From Thermoplasmata archaeon (GTDB lineage: Archaea > Thermoplasmatota > Thermoplasmata > Lutacidiplasmatales > UBA184), in NCBI GenBank assembly GCA_030043855.1, contig JASHWW010000110.1, forward strand, positions 1-8,116: a stretch of DNA of 8,116 bases. The letters run 5' to 3'. The notes under the pieces are model-generated. The model had not been told where the DNA came from and made no database searches. It saw only the letters and a list, made by a program, of their open reading frames with translations. Positions 6,229 through 8,116 of this stretch are shown piece after piece; position 1 is the stretch's first letter; every line of letters starts with the position of its first letter. Both the position numbers and the translations under genes were made by a program.

Positions 6229-7486
6229 CGATCGGACCGACCAGTACCGTGGTCTGGGAGCGGGTCTCGAACGCGACTTGCGCGGCCTCGCGGACGTCGC
6301 GCGGGCGCACGGCGCGCAGCGTCCGCGGCCAGGTGGCCCAGTGGTCGCCCGGCAACCGGTGGTACGCCGCGTCGACCGCGAGCTCGTGCGCTTCGGCCGT
6401 CGTCTCCAGAGAGAGCGGCAGCTCCCCGATCGCGCTCTCCCGGATCGCCGTGAGCTCCGCCGCGCCCACGGTGGCCGTCCGGATGCGACCGACCTCCTCG
6501 CCGAGCTCGGCGCGTACCCGAGCATACCGGTCCGCACCGGTCCCCGCTTGCGCGACCCAATAGCCGCCCGACCGCATCGCTTCGATCTCGCTGGACGCGT
6601 GGTACGCGAGGCCGTCCTTCTCCCGGATCCGCTGGAAGAGCCGGGCGAGGAGCGGTCGGCCTCCGAGGACCTCGTTGGCGAGGAACGCCGCCGGGAACTC
6701 TTGGGCCCCCCGGGGGATCGAGCTGCCCCCGATCCGGACCTCGACCTGCGAATTGCCCGGGAGTTCGATGCGCAGCTCCCGGGGAGGCCGCGGTCGGAGG
6801 ACCGGTGCCGCGATGGGTGGCGGCGCCGGCACCGAGGATCCGAATCGGGCTCGGACCTCCCGCTCCACCCGCTCCCGCGGGGCGGCCACCGTGACGACCA
6901 GAAGGGCGTCGCGCGCCACGTACTGCCGCCGGTGAAACTCCCGAAGCCGGCGCGGAACGATCCGGCGGAGCGACGCAGCCGTTCCCGACCCGGTCTCGCG
7001 GTACGGATGACCCTCGGGGAAGATCGAGCGGAGGAGCTCTCGCTCCGCCCGGCCGGCGGGCTGCTGGAGCTCGCGCAGCTGGTGTTCGTGCATCTGTCGG
7101 CGCACCCGAAGGACATCGTCCTCGTCGAACCGGGGTTCGCGCACGACGAGCGCAAGCAGGCGCAGCAGCGGTCGCCACACCTCGGTCGGTCCCCAGATGG
7201 TCACTTCCCCCGCCTCGGGGCTCGCATCGTGCGAGAGCGTCGCTCCGGCGCGGTCGAGCACGCGGGCGAGGGCGACGCGGTCGTACGGCCCGGCGGCGCT
7301 GGTCATCAACCGGTTCACCGCGTGCGCGATGCCTTCGGTGCCGGCAGGGTCGTAGGCCCAGCCCGCCGGCGCCACGTACGTGGCGGAGAAACTGCCGGCC
7401 CCCCGCGGAGGCGCCTGGAGCGCCACGCGCAGGCCGTCGGGGCCGTCCCGATACTCGAACCGTAGGGGGTCGCCGCGGTCACTCAT
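6218..7486 (-). CDS. M16-family peptidase-like subunit lacking the zinc motif (Arg/Tyr subunit)
   Basis: This 422-residue protein has the full two-domain M16B layout, but the zinc-binding HxxEH is degraded to HAVNR at 55-59 in EGIAHAVNRLM: the catalytic Glu is Asn and the second His is Arg. It should therefore be catalytically dead alone. Other M16 landmarks remain, including GHPYRETGSGT at 159-169 and the C-terminal-domain block LFQRIREKDGLAYHASSE at 283-300. This block retains the Arg/Tyr pair (R288, Y295, six residues between) that in M16 enzymes binds the substrate backbone. The likely role is substrate-binding partner of the upstream M16 protein in a heterodimer, as in other two-gene M16B peptidases. 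No signal peptide is visible. The ATG at 7486 overlaps the upstream gene's end by eight bases and has a GGAGG site six bases before it. Confidence 0.9.
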   Translation of the reverse strand: MSDRGDPLRFEYRDGPDGLRVALQAPPRGAGSFSATYVAPAGWAYDPAGTEGIAHAVNRLMTSAAGPYDRVALARVLDRAGATLSHDASPEAGEVTIWGPTEVWRPLLRLLALVVREPRFDEDDVLRVRRQMHEHQLRELQQPAGRAERELLRSIFPEGHPYRETGSGTAASLRRIVPRRLREFHRRQYVARDALLVVTVAAPRERVEREVRARFGSSVPAPPPIAAPVLRPRPPRELRIELPGNSQVEVRIGGSSIPRGAQEFPAAFLANEVLGGRPLLARLFQRIREKDGLAYHASSEIEAMRSGGYWVAQAGTGADRYARVRAELGEEVGRIRTATVGAAELTAIRESAIGELPLSLETTAEAHELAVDAAYHRLPGDHWATWPRTLRAVRPRDVREAAQVAFETRSQTTVLVGPIGRR

Positions 7487-8116
7487 CGGCGGCCTCCGAC
7501 GTCGGCAGATATCGGACGATGACCCGGGACTCGGGTCGGAAGAGGGAACGTGCGGCGGCGCGGGCCCCGGCCGGTGTCACCCGCAGGATCGAACGGAACA
7601 ACTCGTCCTCGTAGCCCACGTCGCGGACCGACGAGAAGTACCCCAGGCGGAAACCGGTCCGCGATGCCCCTTCGTACGCCAGGTCGGCGCCCCGCCGGAC
7701 CTTCGTGCGGACCTCCTCGATCTCGGCCCGGGTCGGACCGGTTCGGACGAGCTGGTCGACCGTGGCGAGGAGCTTCTCCTCCAGCCGCTCCACGGGCACC
7801 TGCGCGGCGGCGTGCGCGCGGACCACGAACAAGCCGGGACAGACGCCGTACCGCCAATCGCTGGACGCGCGGACCGCGATCCCCGGATCGACCAATCCGC
7901 GGTAGAGGCGGGAACTCGGATGTTCCGAGGTCCGTCGCCAGCTCGCACCGACCGTGAAGAAGCCGGTCTCGCCCCCGAGCACGGCATCCAGAACGATCAG
8001 TTCGGCCGTGCCCGGCTCGCCCAGCGCGGGGGTCCGCCATCCGACCTCGACCAGCGGCGTCGTCCCGGGTCCCGTGATCGCCGAGCTCCGTTCGCCGCGC
8101 GCCGGCGGTTCCTTCG
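7479..8116 (-). CDS. M16-family peptidase, C-terminal half (N-terminus beyond right edge); probable zinc subunit
   Basis: The visible 211 residues correspond to the C-terminal M16 domain. They open with GPGTTPLVEVGWRTPAL (visible residues 15-31), then VLDAVLGGE (41-49), SSRLYRGLVDPGIAV (67-81), CPGLFVVRAHA, and a terminal helical region ending in YLPTSEAADE. At the place where the downstream protein has its Arg/Tyr pair, this one has V75 and V81, the pattern of zinc-bearing subunits of M16B heterodimers. The HxxEH motif would lie in the N-terminal half, outside the window, so activity cannot be confirmed. The stop TGA (7481-7479) overlaps the next gene's start, so the two are co-translated. 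The promoter is outside the window. Confidence 0.88.
   Translation of the reverse strand, partial: KEPPARGERSSAITGPGTTPLVEVGWRTPALGEPGTAELIVLDAVLGGETGFFTVGASWRRTSEHPSSRLYRGLVDPGIAVRASSDWRYGVCPGLFVVRAHAAAQVPVERLEEKLLATVDQLVRTGPTRAEIEEVRTKVRRGADLAYEGASRTGFRLGYFSSVRDVGYEDELFRSILRVTPAGARAAARSLFRPESRVIVRYLPTSEAADE
7493..7497 (-). promoter_or_regulatory. Ribosome binding site of the downstream M16 gene
   Basis: On the minus strand GGAGG lies six bases before the ATG at 7486 and inside the last codons of the upstream M16 gene. It fixes this ATG as start and suggests the two subunits are made together. Confidence 0.6.

Noticed and set aside
6278..7465. A 395-codon plus-strand frame antisense to the downstream M16 gene
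   Set aside because: There is no recognisable domain, and the minus-strand M16 protein is supported by multiple motifs, a Shine-Dalgarno and gene overlap.
7479..7982. Treating the second M16 reading frame as a complete 167-residue gene starting at the GTG at 7982
   Set aside because: Family-like sequence (GPGTTPLVEVGW and onwards) continues in frame upstream to the window edge, so that GTG is an internal Val codon.

Overview
The window is a compact, very GC-rich stretch with almost no non-coding DNA: six complete or near-complete reading units plus two genes cut by the window edges. Third codon positions are strongly G/C, GTG starts are common, and adjacent genes overlap by a few bases. The lineage cannot be fixed from this sequence. 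A high-GC archaeon (for example a soil or terrestrial Thermoplasmatota-like lineage) and a high-GC bacterium are both possible. The TATA-like ATAAATA before fdhA and the scarcity of Shine-Dalgarno sites lean weakly towards an archaeon, while the formate dehydrogenase itself belongs to a type best known from Bacillus and Staphylococcus.

Layout. Positions 1-778 (minus strand) hold the N-terminal two thirds of MoeA, the molybdenum insertase. It runs off the left edge. Head to head with it, from 798 to 6211 (plus strand), is a tightly packed five-gene unit: mobB (798-1292), mobA (1289-1969), fdhA (1973-4891), a DUF1641 gene (4893-5366) and fdhD (5363-6211). Junctions are a 4-base overlap, a 3-base gap, a 1-base gap and a 4-base overlap, so the genes are probably co-transcribed and partly translationally coupled. 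Converging on fdhD with a 6-base gap is a minus-strand pair of M16-family peptidase genes (6218-7486, and 7479 to beyond the right edge), unrelated in function to the FDH unit.

How the genes work together. MoeA inserts Mo (or W) into molybdopterin, MobA attaches GMP to make the guanine dinucleotide cofactor, and MobB is the GTP-binding accessory protein. FdhD sulfurates the cofactor for formate dehydrogenase. FdhA is a 972-residue enzyme with its own NuoG-like iron-sulfur wire, and the DUF1641 protein is its small partner subunit. There is no NAD-binding diaphorase, cytochrome b or hydrogenase gene in the window, so electrons probably leave via the DUF1641 partner to quinone or an unknown acceptor, as proposed for the Bacillus YjgC/YjgD-type enzyme. 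The M16 pair looks like a heterodimeric peptidase: one subunit keeps the Arg/Tyr substrate-binding pair and has lost the zinc motif, and the other lacks Arg/Tyr and should carry the zinc motif in its off-window N-terminal half.

I found no RNA gene, CRISPR array, insertion sequence or attachment site. The most notable points are a reciprocal His/Gln exchange in the FdhA active site, the complementary M16 pair, and a possible internal promoter buried in the end of mobA. Everything is assignable to known families; I do not see a wholly new system.
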